The translations under genes and the position numbers were made by a program. Source: Ephydatia muelleri (Eukaryota; Porifera; Demospongiae; Spongillida; Spongillidae). From it: a stretch of DNA of 64,000 nucleotides. A model generated the notes under the pieces. The model did not search any database, had not been told where the DNA came from, and saw nothing but the letters and a program-made list of their open reading frames with translations. This document shows positions 47,724 through 55,627 of this stretch, one piece after another; the stretch's first letter is position 1; each line of letters begins with the position of its first letter. The stretch covers positions 124,001 through 188,000 of the forward strand of contig JABACO010000045.1 in NCBI GenBank assembly GCA_013339895.1, written 5' to 3'.

Positions 47724-49301
47724 GAAGAGGAAGAGGAGGGAGAAGAGGCCGAGGACGTGGAACTATAATTAATTATATTTAAAATAATTATACTTATCAT
47801 TATTAATTAACTATGTGTTCTATAATTTATTACTTTAATTATTAAAGTCTTATTGTAAAAGTTTATACGTTCTTTGACACGGAGAAATAAAAAGAAAAAA
47901 AAAACTTATGAAACAAGTAAATAAAAACATTCTCTAACGAGAAAGTTAGTGGGCATATAGGATTGATAATGGTGGTGTAAAAAGCAAGGAAACAAGTGTG
48001 ACAGAAAATTGAAATAGGCCTATATTTAGCCCAGTCACATTTAGGCAGCGCACGCCTGAGAAAAGGGGCTAAATATAGGCCTATTTCAATTTTCTGTCAC
48101 ACTTGTTTCCTTGCTTTTTACACCACCATTATCAATCCTATATGCCCACTAACTTTCTCGTTAGAGAATGTTTTTATTTACTTGTGTATATGTGTGTTTG
48201 TACATGCACATAATGATGGACAAAAGTTGTTACATCATGAAAGCAGTCGCAATTCAATGCAATAGTCCGGCCCCTCCCCTCCCCCTAACTTAGTTTAATA
48301 TAGATGGATCCAGTAGATCATTCCTGGATATGTGCATGTACATGGCCTTCCAATTCTGGCCCTTGGGTGACCACTTTTGGCAGGTTAGACTGTACCTGTT
48401 TCATACATTGCAGCTCCATTCTCCTCACCTAGCTATATGGTTCCCCCATCCTCCTCACCCAGCTATGTGGTTCCCCCATCCTCCTCACCCAGCTATGTGG
48501 TTCCCCCATCCTCCTCACCCAGCTTTGTGGTTCCCTCATCCTCCTCACCTAGCTATATGGTTCCCTCATCCTCCTCACCCAGCTATATGGTTCCCCCATC
48601 CTCCTCACCCAGCTATGTGGTTCCCCCATCCTCCTCACCCAGCTATGTGGTTCCCCATCCTCCTCACCCTGCTATGTGGTTCCCCCATCCTCCTCACCCA
48701 GCTATGTGGTTCCTCACCTACTGTATAGCTATGCAGAGACGTTTCAGTGTATTGTGAAATGGGGATCTGGTGGCTTGCACATGTCTAGTTGCTGACTAAT
48801 TAGAACTAATAGTGTGTAGGTCACTTTCAGCCTGGTTATCTTGCTAGAGATTTGGTTATCTGGTTAGACATTTTAGGAGTTGACCTGGTTCATTGAGTCA
48901 TGAGGCCACTTTTGTAGGGCAAAGAAAAAGTGCAGAAGGGTCGATTGAAGGTGACACAGAGCTTGGAGAAACTGCAGCACTCCCAGAGACAAGAGGTGTG
49001 TGTGTGTTCATGTGTGGGTCTGTACCTGTGCGTATGTGTGTTGGCAAGGTAATGTATGACTGGCTGCACAGCAAAGAAAGGAAGACAAAAAGAAGGCAGA
49101 AAAGGTGAAGATGCTGAATGAGCCAGACCCTGAGAAAACAAGGAAGTGGGAGGTATGTGTGTGTTTCCGGCCATCATTGATTAGCTTTCAAAACCCCACC
49201 ACATGGCAATGCATAGGAGAAAGAACACCTTGAAGAAGATGGGACCCAAAATGAAGCAGATGAAAATAAATTGTTACATCTTCTGCCTGTGTTACACTTG
49301 A
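33541..49301 (+). CDS. CCDC47: CCDC47 homologue, nine recognised exons, three frame breaks
   Basis: CCDC47 is an ER membrane protein with a large cytosolic domain, a subunit of the PAT/multipass translocon that assists membrane-protein insertion. Nine plus-strand exons align in order with the human protein from just before its transmembrane helix to the C-terminus: 33,541-33,679; 34,203-34,268; 34,561-34,647; 34,886-35,067; 35,300-35,361; 38,042-38,131; 48,918-48,995; 49,072-49,152; 49,217-49,301. All have AG before and GT after where expected, and most phases agree. The acidic N-terminal exons, and an exon between the first two listed, were not recognised. Reading frame breaks occur within exons 1 and 6 and at the last junction. 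The 10.8-kb intron 38,132-48,917 carries the Helitron. Either a decaying gene or assembly indels. Confidence 0.8.
33680..33990. repeat. (TG)n-rich microsatellite at a 5' splice site
   Basis: Imperfect TGTGTATG repeats begin exactly at the donor GT of the preceding CCDC47 exon. Confidence 0.93.
34203..34268 (+). CDS. CCDC47: CCDC47 exon (22 codons)
   Basis: Acceptor 'ccaactaatag', then [20 protein letters not shown] and TV, then the consensus donor GTAAGT. Human has [21 protein letters not shown] at the same place. Phase 0 at both ends. Confidence 0.8.
34561..34647 (+). CDS. CCDC47: CCDC47 exon (29 codons)
   Basis: After 'cacctttcag': [17 protein letters not shown], then [12 protein letters not shown], aligned with DEDMDTYVFAVGTRKA and VRLQKEMQDL of the human protein. 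Phase 0/0. Confidence 0.85.
34886..35067 (+). CDS. CCDC47: CCDC47 exon (about 61 codons)
   Basis: [20 protein letters not shown], then [17 protein letters not shown] and [12 protein letters not shown]. The last part aligns with KIESVHFSDQFSG of human CCDC47. Phase 0 in, 2 out. Source of the fragment duplicated at 32,022. Confidence 0.85.
35300..35361 (+). CDS. CCDC47: CCDC47 exon (about 21 codons)
   Basis: Acceptor 'cccctgcag', then [20 protein letters not shown] and donor GTGAGT. Corresponds to the human stretch ending LLFTFNV. The split codon joined to the next exon gives Val. Confidence 0.82.
35487..37716. repeat. 42-bp minisatellite, about 53 units
   Basis: Unit encodes [14 protein letters not shown] on the plus strand (period 42). 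Variants: GGG/GAT changes in the last codons, rare 39-bp and 33-bp units, and one unit with ATTATG. Frames on both strands stay open for hundreds of codons because the unit is a multiple of three without stops. The array lies in an intron between two CCDC47 exons, so it is read as non-coding DNA. A higher-order pattern is visible: a shortened-unit pair near 36,565-36,600 recurs near 37,060-37,095. Confidence 0.95.
38042..38131 (+). CDS. CCDC47: CCDC47 exon with internal frame break
   Basis: After 'ccattccacag': [11 protein letters not shown], then a TAA, while one base out of register [18 protein letters not shown] leads to the donor GTGGGT. Human has YPKDMEALLPL, then MNMVIYSIDKAKKFRLNRE. 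Both halves align without gaps, so about two bases seem to be missing near 38,080. Confidence 0.75.
38162..38332. repeat. 34-bp tandem repeat, five units
   Basis: Perfect units with 'gtgcattgtgaaacatttgt' followed by TGTGGCTTCATGGT, starting 30 bp after a CCDC47 donor site. Confidence 0.95.
38410..38610 (+). repeat. Interspersed repeat, inverted relative to the copy at 30.0 kb
   Basis: See 29,980-30,205: shared 'agggacctaa', 'ttcaagat', 'gtctgaaatgt' and 'ctctacacattgcttct' in the same order on opposite strands. No coding potential. Confidence 0.6.
38649..38668. other. Perfect 8-bp-stem hairpin
   Basis: GAACCTGC, loop GTCA, GCAGGTTC. It lies 515 bp upstream of the Helitron start codon, possibly near the element's 5' end. 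Confidence 0.5.
39183..39724 (+). CDS. Helitron N-terminal exon with 17-residue repeats
   Basis: Basic N-terminus ([20 protein letters not shown]) followed by six near-identical 51-bp units encoding [19 protein letters not shown] repeats (39,361-39,640), likely helical and highly charged. A GTATGT donor follows at 39,725. Splicing to 40,285 joins TITQ to [15 protein letters not shown] in frame, with Ser at the junction, so this is the first exon of the Helitron protein. Function unknown; the repeats could mediate oligomerisation or nucleic-acid binding. Confidence 0.7.
39725..40284 (+). other. Intron of the Helitron gene
   Basis: 560 bp, GTATGT...CATATAG. In-frame stops force splicing if the two exons form one protein. 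Phase is compatible. Confidence 0.65.
40285..42439 (+). pseudogene. Helitron RepHel protein, N-terminal third
   Basis: Contains a Cys-rich module ([25 protein letters not shown]) followed by [20 protein letters not shown], the conserved domain that precedes Helitron Rep proteins. It then enters the Helitron_like_N region ([37 protein letters not shown]). After NVLK at about 42,296 the conserved text continues in another frame. Five A's where four are present would restore register, so a one-base loss in a homopolymer is likely. Confidence 0.85.
42244..45174 (+). pseudogene. Helitron Rep nickase and PIF1-type helicase
   Basis: From about residue 20 the frame carries [34 protein letters not shown] and [13 protein letters not shown]. 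The Rep HUH motif [13 protein letters not shown] has HYH at residues 159-161. The twin catalytic tyrosines lie in YVTGYVTK (Tyr300, Tyr304; codons 43,141 and 43,153). Helicase motifs: Walker A GVGGTGKS (about 44,077), Walker B IIIDEVSM (about 44,336), [11 protein letters not shown], and GVRVMLRRN. All catalytic residues for rolling-circle transposition appear present. At about 45,040 two extra bases shift the frame before the last helicase motifs. Confidence 0.9.
45114..46217 (+). pseudogene. Helitron helicase C-terminus plus OTU protease
   Basis: Conserved text begins near 45,041 in this frame ([18 protein letters not shown]) and gives the last SF1 helicase motifs: [14 protein letters not shown] and [14 protein letters not shown] basic, Ser/Pro-rich linker follows, then an OTU cysteine-protease domain at the very C-terminus: [15 protein letters not shown] holds the Asp and catalytic Cys, and [11 protein letters not shown] the catalytic His. 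OTU domains occur in Helentron/Helitron2 proteins. A C-terminal fusion to the helicase is seen here. The stop at 46,217 ends the gene. Confidence 0.88.
46218..46990. other. Helitron 3' flank / intron DNA
   Basis: No gene. Short hairpins at 46,365-46,381 (GTCCAA-cta-TTGGAC) and an overlapping GTCCAA/TTGGAC pair just after may belong to the Helitron 3' end. No unambiguous CTRR-T terminus was found. Confidence 0.4.
47000..47200 (+). promoter_or_regulatory. Putative promoter: CCAAT boxes, E-box and TATA
   Basis: Two near-identical blocks around 'gaccaatagaatt' (47,028 and 47,148) carry CCAAT boxes. CACGTG lies at about 47,176 and TATATAAA at about 47,192. This precedes a short ORF by about 100 bp, a plausible RNA polymerase II promoter layout. 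Between the blocks is a (CA)n run and TGATGTCA, a CRE-like site. Confidence 0.45.
47285..47533 (+). repeat. 124/125-bp tandem duplication over a start codon
   Basis: 47,285-47,408 and 47,409-47,533 are the same except for one T in a T-run. Both contain ATG at the same place. In unit 1 five T's put a stop 11 codons after ATG. In unit 2 six T's keep the frame open. Confidence 0.9.
47424..47768 (+). CDS. Small acidic, Pro/Ala/Gly low-complexity ORF
   Basis: 114 codons: [20 protein letters not shown], then a Ser/Ala region, three [14 protein letters not shown] repeats, a poly-Gly run from a 35-base G homopolymer (47,688-47,722) and an acidic tail. The upstream promoter-like motifs favour a real transcript. 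Composition, homopolymer dependence and lack of any known family argue against. It may be a retroposed or transposon-derived gene within the CCDC47 intron. Confidence 0.35.
47688..47722. repeat. 35-base G homopolymer
   Basis: Length as given; such runs are unreliable in assemblies. G-quadruplex potential. Confidence 0.85.
47914..48184. repeat. Perfect 119-bp inverted repeat with 33-bp spacer
   Basis: Arms 47,914-48,032 and 48,066-48,184 are exact reverse complements by base-by-base comparison. The spacer is 33 bp. The arms have no coding frame. Flanks show no clear target duplication. It could be a foldback-type MITE or a locally formed palindrome. A transcript would make a long perfect hairpin, a possible small-RNA source. 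Confidence 0.95.
48410..48716. repeat. 30-bp minisatellite, about 10 units
   Basis: Units with 'catcctcctcacccagctat' plus GTGGTTCCCC. Lies just upstream of a CCDC47 exon, within the intron. Confidence 0.93.
48918..48995 (+). CDS. CCDC47: CCDC47 exon (26 codons)
   Basis: Acceptor TTTTGTAG, then [20 protein letters not shown] and HSQRQE. Aligned with GKQKADKNRARVEENFLKL and VQRQE of the human protein. Phase 0/0; joins LSRE of the exon at 38,042 directly to GKEK, as in human (LNRE-GKQK). Confidence 0.85.
49072..49152 (+). CDS. CCDC47: CCDC47 exon (27 codons)
   Basis: [20 protein letters not shown], then EKTRKWE and GTATGT. Human: [20 protein letters not shown]. Basic C-terminal coiled-coil region. 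Phase 0/0. Confidence 0.87.
49217..49301 (+). CDS. CCDC47: CCDC47 last exon
   Basis: From 49,218 the frame [20 protein letters not shown] ends at TGA 49,299-49,301 and mirrors the human end QKKLEKKQMKMKQIKVKAM. The visible acceptor (AG at 49,215-49,216) gives the neighbouring frame from a phase-0 donor, so one base is out of register. A less usual donor at 49,161 would restore it. Confidence 0.7.
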
Positions 49302-49584
49302 CGTTCTGTGCATTGTGGCCAATAATTTAATCCAAAGATGTTATTTTTGTGCATCCGGTTTACTTTTGATTGGAAGTCTATACATCGTAATCACTGCAGT
49401 ATAGAGGGCAGGGCTTCATGTAATGCCCCTCCCCTTAATTTCTATAATACTATTACTTGGTACGGAGATGGGGTTGTTGTTTGAACCCCGCCTTGAGATA
49501 ATGCAAAGCGATGGCGTCGATCATTGCTCACAAGTCACAACGGCATGGGGTACACAGCAAATAAAACGCGTAGAATCAATTCTT
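49302..49584. other. CCDC47 3' flank
   Basis: Probable 3' UTR and downstream DNA. No clear AATAAA within the first 100 bp after the stop other than 'aataatttaat'. Confidence 0.35.
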
Positions 49585-49692
49585 GATTTTCAATTGATTT
49601 GTCACTTACATTCTGGTACAAAATGTTTACATACTAGGCACAAACTGTTAACAATATGTACCAGAATGTAAGTGGCAAATCAATTGAAAATC
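49585..49692. repeat. 35-bp inverted repeat, one mismatch, 38-bp spacer
   Basis: Arms 49,585-49,619 and 49,658-49,692 ('gtaccagaatgtaagtg' on the right). Stable hairpin; possible small foldback element. Confidence 0.9.
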
Positions 49693-52253
49693 AGTTACAT
49701 TTGTAAGGACAGATGCTCGATCAGTTCTGTCCTTTTCTTATACATGAAGCTTGCATTTGCATGGTTTTGTAGCACATTCGTTCCTGCCCATGGTACCTTT
49801 CACTAAGTAATCCACCATTTGCAATCTCATTCTCTTTCACTTTGTTGCGCATTTTCATTTGTGTCTAAAGGCGGTAATCTCAATACGCAGTCGAGTGATA
49901 CTCCTTTTGGTAATGCAGACAGTGGTCTTACATCTTCAGACATGACATATTCTGCAGGACATGTCCCTCATGCATTAGCAAGCACAAAGACCTGTTACAG
50001 AGTTGCTGTCTGTATTTATAATACGAATATGTGGCAGATTTTTATTGTGAATCGCGCTACCGCTAAAGACGAATCGCTTGTGGAAACATTGGAGCCAGTG
50101 TAAGTATTTGTAAAAAGCTAGAGGAAGGATTGGTGGGAAGTGGACGATGGAGCTGATGTGGTGTCCGTGTTTTTGCTACCCGATCCGAAAAAGGATTTCG
50201 CACAGTGGCGCTTCCTTTTCATTGGAGTTTGAAAGTTTAAGTACTACTCGTGGTTTGTTCTCATACTATAGAGACAATATAGTAGCAGGATTGGAAGTTG
50301 ACGCACTTAAATACTTAGCTAGCGCATCCTTGGCAGTGGCGTCTATGCATGGGGGGGGGGGGGGGGGGGGAGGCTTAAAGTTTTTATCGTAACTAGAACA
50401 CACCTAAGAATTGTTTTCTACGGATAAATACTGTAGCACTAATATATCATCTGTTTGTTTATGGCAATGTAGAATTTTCCTGCATGGGTCATGGTGGATC
50501 TCAGATAGGGATTAAGCCTTCTCAATGTGGAGAAGGAAGTACCTTTCAGCTCTTCCTGGATAATATTCACAATATCTATAAGTGTCCTAACGTTAGTGAC
50601 ACTCTTCAAGCTGGAAAATGCGAGTGATGTTTGTCTCATTCAGCTACAAGATCCGCTAGCATGTCCATCTGCCAAACAACTTTTTCCCATCAATATCCTT
50701 CTTGTAGAATTCGAGCAGAGTTGATGCTGTACTTGACTGTGTAGCGCATCCTGAATTTGGAAATGCATTTGAATTTGAAGATGCAGAAGTGTTCTTATAC
50801 AGATACAATAGGTAAACTCATCTAAAGGTGCCGTGGCAATGGTTGGCGCATCTGTGCTGGATGGTACACGATCCGTGGAAATCTCAGATTTGGTCACACA
50901 CGACTTATTCGCAAAAAGGAGTTATTGCGACGCTTCATGCTCAAACGGTGGGCACCACATCGCGGAAAAAGTACTGTGCATAAATTAGTTATGCAAAACG
51001 TGTGGGGTGGGGGGTAGATACTTCCCCTCCCCCCCCTTCCCACCTTGAAATCTCGGGGGGAGGGGGAGAACCCTCCCATGCCGCCCCCCCCCCCCTCCCC
51101 CTGTTTTGATGCATATGCTAGATAGATATGCTGGAAAAACAAGAGCTATGAATTGCATGTAGGCTAATATAAAAAGTATGCATTGGTCAAATCAGTATTG
51201 ATAGTGCTATTTGTTGATCACTTTGCTGTAATGTTTTAGCTTACTGTTTAAGAGATTCAAGAGAAAATCCAATGGCCCTTCGCCAAATATGCACCTCTTT
51301 TCACAAATTCAGAGGTGTGATTACCTCGGATGTCCCACGCATAGGTATGTGATCCACTTCCAATCCCCTTACTGTGTTATCTCTGATCATACCATGTGTA
51401 AGCCATGCATTTGGATAATGGGTGTCCAACCATACGCTCTCTCTGAGACGACACATAGTAACCTCTTGCGCGACACGAAGTACCATCTACATTCTGGGTG
51501 TGCTTTCGAGGTCACATGTGGTCATAGGTTATTAACCGATTATACGCAGAAGATGCAAATTTGCGTCCGCTCAGCTCTGGCCGTACAGCATGTACTCGGA
51601 CAGTTCTCCACGACATTGCCAGTGGTTATAGACGGCCGTAAACGTGTCATTGCTACCAACAGGTTAGTTCAATAGCTATATCATACAGTCTTCATGTAGT
51701 GGGATGGATGCAGCGCATGATAAGGTCTGATACTGCATTCTCAGCGCACATACACGGCTATCAACACATTACTATATACGTACATTCAGCGTTTGCTAAC
51801 AACGCATCCCTAAGTACACTCAGCGTACAGCCATGTATGCACCCACACACAACACCAAGTCCACTCAGCGTACAGTATACGCTCTACCATGCAGCTACCT
51901 ACATATCTACATACAATACTAAGGATCGTCTCTGGTTCAAAAGCGTTCACGTCGATCACAACTGCATTGCCAGCAATTTCGGACGCTCATTACGTATTCT
52001 GACGCGTAATTGCAAACGTCCGTTAATTTTCCGCGCACGCGCTCGTTGAAATGTATGGAGTTTGATCAGCCTTGGGGGTTATTGTGGTGTTATTTTCTTT
52101 TTGCTTTTGACAATACACCATTGGGACCCCTCTTATGTGTGCACCATTGGGACCCCTCTTATGTGCGCATATAATGTACAGTCAGGTCACTGATGGAGTC
52201 AGTATGTTGTTCTCGGTCCCGTCGCAATAGATCATTCCCGTCGACTTGCACTA
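49693..52253. other. Unassigned region with scattered short frames
   Basis: Frames at 49,819-50,103 (plus), 50,439-50,639 (minus, with IDIVNIIQEELKGTSFSTLR) and 51,289-51,675 (plus, 128 codons) have protein-like stretches, but no family was recognised and no second copy exists for comparison. G-runs at 50,350-50,370 and C/G-runs at 51,000-51,105 are prone to assembly error. I see no supported gene. Confidence 0.35.
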
Positions 52254-52309
52254 CAGTGGCGTAGCGTGAGTGTTGTGCGCCCGGGGACATAATGCACTAC
52301 TGGCGCCCG

Positions 52310-52341
<32 letters not shown>

Positions 52342-52575
52342 GCTGTCGGCTTCTGGCCCGGAGGGGAGGGGGGGGGGGGGTACCTAGCGGAAAAGAGGGA
52401 AGGGGAGGAGCCTTATATTATATGAACGGGTTTACAATTGCCCCCGGTATCCGCCCATGCGTTTGTGAGTTGTCGTTGACGCGATAATTAATTATCTCTC
52501 GTCTATTTCGGCGCCCCCTCAACCCTGCGCCCGGGGACATATGTCCCCCCCTGCCCCCCCCTCGCTACGCCACTG
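52254..52575. mobile_element. hAT-type MITE
   Basis: 322 bp bounded by CAGTGGCGTAGCG and CGCTACGCCACTG inverted termini, the classic hAT terminus. Flanking octamers TTGCACTA and CTGCACTA differ at one base, matching the 8-bp target duplication of hAT elements. Internal part is G-rich (G-runs at 52,311-52,340 and 52,371-52,380) and non-coding. Confidence 0.85.
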
Positions 52576-52734
52576 CTGCACTATTTGTCCTTTATAAGTA
52601 TTAAATGCATATATTGATTTTTCCAAAATTCATGCAGGGAGATCAAAGGCATTGCCTTATATCGTTCTGAACTTTAATACAAATTTTTAGTCCTCATTTA
52701 GTAGTGTCCACATTCAAGTAACTGCATTTATATA

Positions 52735-52990
52735 GAAATCTCAAACAAAGTAGAGGCGTGTGTATTTCAGTTGCATTGTAAGGGTTAAACACGTACTGTG
52801 TCATTGTCATTCTTAGGCGGTGCATTTCGATCATGGACGTCGTTTTGATCATTGCATCACGTACATGTACACCCAACGCCCTCCGGATGACGAGGGAGGG
52901 GGACACACGATGCATAGAGATAAGGTTCCCTCTCACATGTACCATAAGATATGCACGTACCTGCGTGACGCGACGACACTGTATTCGCTT
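52735..52990 (+). repeat. Interspersed repeat R1, partial diverged copy
   Basis: Shares 'ttgtaagggttaaacac', 'ttcttaggcggtgcattt' and 'acacccaacgc.ctccgg' with the full copies. It abuts the recombinase relict on its right. Confidence 0.7.
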
Positions 52991-52999
52991 ACGACTGCT

Positions 53000-53935
53000 T
53001 TACTCCCTCACCCACTCCCTCCATGTTCTTGTGAAGGTGGCATATTGTCACAACAAAGAGCTGAGGAGGCTAGCCAAGTTACATGCTCTCTCATGGTTCC
53101 ATGGGCTGGCAGGGTTGCAGCAATTGGGTGGGTTACCCTTAGTTAAGCCAACCATGGAAGGATTGAAGCGAATGTTGGCTAAGCCCAAGGTTCAGAAGGA
53201 ACCTGTGACGGCCAATATATTGAAGGCCATGGTGGAGGCCACTGGACCAGAGCCACCTTTGTCTGATGTCAGGTTGCTGGCTGTTTGGTTGGTGGCATTT
53301 GCTGGTTTTCTGCATTGCAATGAGCTAATAAAGCTCAAATGTTATGATATCACCTTCAATGCTGAAGGCATTGTGATCAATGTGCAGTCCAGTAAGACGG
53401 ACCAATACCGGGAGTGTGCATCCTTAGTCACTGCACACACTGGGTCAGAAACATGCCTGTGAGCATGATGGAAAGATATTTTCATATGGGGAAGTTAGAT
53501 CCCACGGTATGCTGTTTCGGGCAATAGTACTGACAAAGGAAGGAGAGAGTTTGCATAATGCTGGTGGCCTTCAGCTACTCTAGGCTAAGTGAGCTATTGC
53601 TGGATAAGATAGCAAAGCTTGGGTTTGACCCTGCATTGTTTGGTATGCATAGCCTTCCTGCAGGGGGTGCCATAGCGGCAGCCAATGCTGGTGTGCAGGA
53701 TACGTTATTTAAGCGGCATGGCTGCTGGAAATCAGAATCTGCCAAAGATGGGTATGGGAAGGATTCAGCCCAGAGATGGTTGGAGTTCTCAAAAGACCTA
53801 GGCATATAACTCGACCTTTTCTTTGTACATCTACAAAGAAAAGGTGTACATCTATGTGGTTGTGTGTTTGTTTGTTGCAGGAGTGCACAATGGCACTAAA
53901 CCTATTTGGTATCTGTTGTGAGATAGTGCTGTACT
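53000..53935 (+). pseudogene. Dead tyrosine recombinase of a Ngaro-like element
   Basis: The plus-strand translation follows the 322-residue recombinase at 61,050-62,018: LHALSWFHGLAGLQ, AKPKVQKEPVTANILKAMVE, LLAVWLVAFAGFLHCNELIK, then a frame break near 53,440 and LGFDPALFGMHSLPAGGAI to KDGYGKDSAQRWLEFSKDLG. Catalytic changes: the first Arg is His (FLHC), HxxR is HSLP, and HGRW is HGCW, while the nucleophile Tyr of KDGY is kept. The 3' flank to 53,935 matches the terminal repeats of the 13.9-kb relict. Inactive. Confidence 0.8.
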
Positions 53936-54040
53936 AAATGCAACAACTGATGCCTTTTTTTCAAGTGTGATAGGACAAGTGCTTTCTTGAAATAAACTCT
54001 TTACACATTAAAAAGTAGTAAGAACAGACATCCATGGCAG

Positions 54041-54784
54041 CTATGATGCATCATGAAAAGCAATAAATTCCTTTATGTGTGAGGGCAGAATAGTTAGAGT
54101 CCTGTAAGGTATTCCTGCACACACAATCTTCTTAGCAGCCAAGCAAGACAAGCACAAGAGGGTGGCTGGATGGAAAGGCACACACGCTCCACTGTGGTCC
54201 ACAGCATCCCTATGGGCACCATGTTCCACAAATGGAGACACCATGCTCTCCCACCTGGAGATACCCAGGGTCTTTGCCACCTGGTATGCATGATGAATGG
54301 GCCGCTTCTCGCTGGGGTCGGGTTGGTTGATGACACTAGCCGCACCCCACGTGAGGATGTGGGAAGCAAAGTGGGAGAAGGGAGTGATGCCTGCCTTGGT
54401 CTGTTTTGCCATGACCTGGTGTGACAGCATGAAGTGGAGAAGGGTCACTCCTGGGGAGACATGGAGGTTTCCAGAGTTGCCAAGTCGCTGGAAGTCACTC
54501 GTGTCATGGCAGCCGAGGTTGCTGTGCCAATCGTACAACAAGAGCAGCATGTCATGGACAGTGGTAGATACCTGACTAAGTGTGTGTTTTGCGCTGCATC
54601 TTGACTGTCCATGCACATCCAACACTGCTTCTAGAAGTGCTGGATAGCAGCTTATCTTGTGCCATGTGAGCAGAATGTTTCTACTTTCGAGCAGAGCCAG
54701 TATTTGAAGGAAGGCAGCATGTTTACATGCTAATTTTGATAACTTTACTAATTTATAAGTTAGTGTTCCATGTGATCCTGTCAT
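54041..54784 (-). CDS. FEM1-like C-terminal exon
   Basis: An open frame of up to 247 residues, likely coding from about KHAAFLQILALLESRNI onward. It contains a helical region (HDMLLLLYDWHSN), a degenerate ankyrin pair (FASHILTWGAASVINQPD, then FVEHGAHRDAVDHSG) and the FEM1-like end CLAAKKIVCAGIPYR / IKEFIAFHDAS before the stop. FEM1 proteins present C-degrons to CUL2 ligases; the N-terminal degron-binding ankyrins are not in the window. No upstream exon was recognised on the minus strand, so it may be a lone exon or a gene fragment. Copy A1 is frameshifted. Confidence 0.55.
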   Translation of the reverse strand: MTGSHGTLTYKLVKLSKLACKHAAFLQILALLESRNILLTWHKISCYPALLEAVLDVHGQSRCSAKHTLSQVSTTVHDMLLLLYDWHSNLGCHDTSDFQRLGNSGNLHVSPGVTLLHFMLSHQVMAKQTKAGITPFSHFASHILTWGAASVINQPDPSEKRPIHHAYQVAKTLGISRWESMVSPFVEHGAHRDAVDHSGACVPFHPATLLCLSCLAAKKIVCAGIPYRTLTILPSHIKEFIAFHDAS

Positions 54785-55627
54785 GTGACTGCATGTGGGT
54801 TGTGTACTTGACTATGTATGTATGTGTGGCTTTCAAATCAAATAGTTGACTTTGCATCCAATCAGTGCCTATTCATTACATCATGGTGGTGTCCCCAGCC
54901 CCTTCCCTCATAGGTTGCCCCTGTGGGTGTGTGCAGTCCTAACAGGTAGCATATGATGAGAATGAGTTGGGTCCATTTGACATTGGAAGTGCTGCCTGTT
55001 GCATCCTAGTCACATGCATGTAGGTGTCAAGCCAACAGCTGTGGGGCTTTAAAAAGGAGCTTAGTGAAGATGAGTGAAAGTGTCAGTTTCCCTCCTTGAT
55101 GGAGGAGTGACTTTGCTGCACACCCTCACCCCTCTCCTTGTATTGTCTCCCTCATCATCTCCTCTACACACAGTTCCATTCCTATGTCACCATAAAGGTG
55201 TGTCATATGTGATACATGGATAACTGCACAATGCAGAACTGCTGGTAGATGTCACCATATTGCAGAGCAGTCATGTACAGATGGAGGGTGTGTGAGGGTG
55301 CATGTGTACGAAGGAGGTGTGGATGGTGTCAATTATGAAATGTCAGAGGGAACCCTTCACCCTGTGGTATCATATTGAGAGAAGGGAAGGGGGACTGGGA
55401 GGCTTTTTGCTGCTTTTCCTTGCCCCTCCCCTACCCCCTACCCTCCATTATGTCTCTTCTTGCTGCTCCAGTATGTGTCATGTTGTAATGGAGAACTACA
55501 TGCACGTGTACATCATGCCATGCACTTCGGACCCTAGACAGTAGTTCCAGACTGACTGGCTCCCTTCTAGTGTATATAAAAAGCATAGGATTTCAAGTGA
55601 CTGGAGGCGATAGTTTTGTAGTGCTGC

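Noticed and set aside
48330-48757. Pro/His-rich and Ser/Pro-rich frames of 106-132 codons
   Set aside because: 30-bp minisatellite in an intron; alternative frames equally open.
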